Source: JANLVJ01 sp031363945 (GTDB lineage: Bacteria; Bacteroidota; Bacteroidia; Sphingobacteriales; Sphingobacteriaceae). Taken from it: a stretch of DNA of 64,000 nucleotides. Below, piece by piece: positions 63,517-64,000 of the stretch (its first letter is position 1; every line of letters starts with the position of its first letter). The stretch covers positions 1-64,000 of the forward strand of contig JANLVJ010000055.1 of NCBI GenBank assembly GCA_031363945.1. The letters run 5' to 3'. A program made the translations under genes and the position numbers. Below the pieces are notes generated by a model. It made no database searches and was not told the origin of the DNA. It saw only the letters and a program-made list of their open reading frames with translations.

Positions 63517-64000
63517 ATGGAAAAGACCTCTGTTGCCCCAAATCAATTAGCTGATCGTGAGCTTATTATTTCACGTGATTTTGAAATTAGTCGGAATTTA
63601 CTTTTTGAAGCCTGGACTGATCCTGTTCATTTAGACAATTGGTGGGGGCCAGAGAACTTTCAAACTTCAACGGATAAGTTTGATCTCAGAAATGGTGGTA
63701 GCTGGCACCTGACCATGAATAGCCCATATGGTGAATTTTCCAATGTGATTCAATATGATGAAATAATTAGCCCAGAACAAATTCGATATACTTTACCCGG
63801 CGGTCTTCAGACAATTGTACTATTTACTGTCATTGGAGACAATTCAAATCTTTTGATGCGGTTAATATTTGAATCAGCTGCTGAACTTCACAACGCGATA
63901 GATAACTATGGTGCACTTAAGAGTGGCAACCAGACCCTTGACAGGCTTACGATTTACCTGGCAGAAAAACATGGCAAACAAATCGACACCCAGCTGGTCT
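63517..64000 (+). CDS. SRPBCC (AHSA1-like) domain protein, partial at right edge
   Basis: At least 161 residues, continuing past the window. The START/AHSA1 blocks are clear: ISRDFEISRNLLFEAWTDP, HLDNWWGPENF, GGSWHLTMNSPYGEFSNV, YDEIISPEQIRYTLPGG, and the C-terminal helix NYGALKSGNQTLDRLTIYLA. Such domains bind hydrophobic ligands or co-chaperone Hsp90; in bacteria they are often stress or antibiotic-related. Starts with ATG at 63517. Divergent from the serine hydrolase. Confidence 0.88.
   Translation, partial: MEKTSVAPNQLADRELIISRDFEISRNLLFEAWTDPVHLDNWWGPENFQTSTDKFDLRNGGSWHLTMNSPYGEFSNVIQYDEIISPEQIRYTLPGGLQTIVLFTVIGDNSNLLMRLIFESAAELHNAIDNYGALKSGNQTLDRLTIYLAEKHGKQIDTQLV

Overview
The window reads as chromosomal DNA of a Bacteroidota, most likely a Sphingobacteriales relative (Pedobacter/Mucilaginibacter-like). 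The evidence is the AT-rich composition, a Bacteroidetes-type conjugation module (TraE/F/G/J/K/N/M families), Bacteroidetes-style promoters (TTG, about 20 bases, TAnnTTTG), several secreted glycoside hydrolases, and proteins typical of this group (TIGR02757, DUF2461, pirin, PNGase F-like, multi-PAS kinases). The genus is inferred by eye, not proven.

Region 1 (1-12000) is part of a conjugative element. A leftward Toprim/DUF3945-like gene runs off the left edge, followed by a small HTH-like gene. Divergent from these is a compact type IV secretion operon: a membrane protein, TraE, TraF, TraG (VirB4 ATPase), TraJ (VirB6), TraK (VirB8), TraN (VirB9), TraM (VirB10) and a VirB5/TrbJ-like protein. 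It ends with a large PNGase F-fold protein whose catalytic acids appear replaced. No relaxase, coupling protein or working integrase is visible here.

Region 2 (12000-31700) is housekeeping and accessory metabolism: a cystathionine gamma-synthase-type enzyme, nitroreductase, TIGR02757 protein, an outer-membrane protein plus PAP2/vanadium-haloperoxidase pair, GH27 alpha-galactosidase, mnmE, a GT2 glycosyltransferase, an AmpG-like MFS transporter, pirin, a CocE/NonD hydrolase, a cupin and an HAD phosphatase. Just after mnmE lies a decayed tyrosine integrase, followed directly by a decayed IS3-family transposase.

Region 3 (32000-49700) centres on oxidative stress (katG) and pentose/plant-glycan use: GH30, a LacI-type regulator divergent from xylB-xylA, a serine hydrolase, a small exported protein with 17-residue tandem repeats, GH43, and a GH29 alpha-L-fucosidase. 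The same 12-bp palindrome (GCAATCGATTGC) lies in the xylB promoter and in the predicted promoter of the tandem-repeat gene, so both are probably under the LacI-type (XylR-like) regulator. EF-P lies in the same stretch.

Region 4 (49700-64000) holds a six-PAS histidine kinase, a possible glycosyltransferase, an outer-membrane protein, a DUF2461 protein, a YtcJ-like amidohydrolase, an SDR oxidoreductase, a GH51-like arabinofuranosidase lipoprotein, a second serine hydrolase and an SRPBCC (AHSA1-like) gene cut by the right edge.

The intergenic space is rich in gene remnants: integrase, IS3, WYL regulator, MacB/FtsX permease, rhamnose-mutarotase-like protein, Zn-alcohol dehydrogenase, sialate O-acetylesterase, S41 peptidase, and probably a SatD-like protein. 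Several keep one reading frame broken only by in-frame stop codons.
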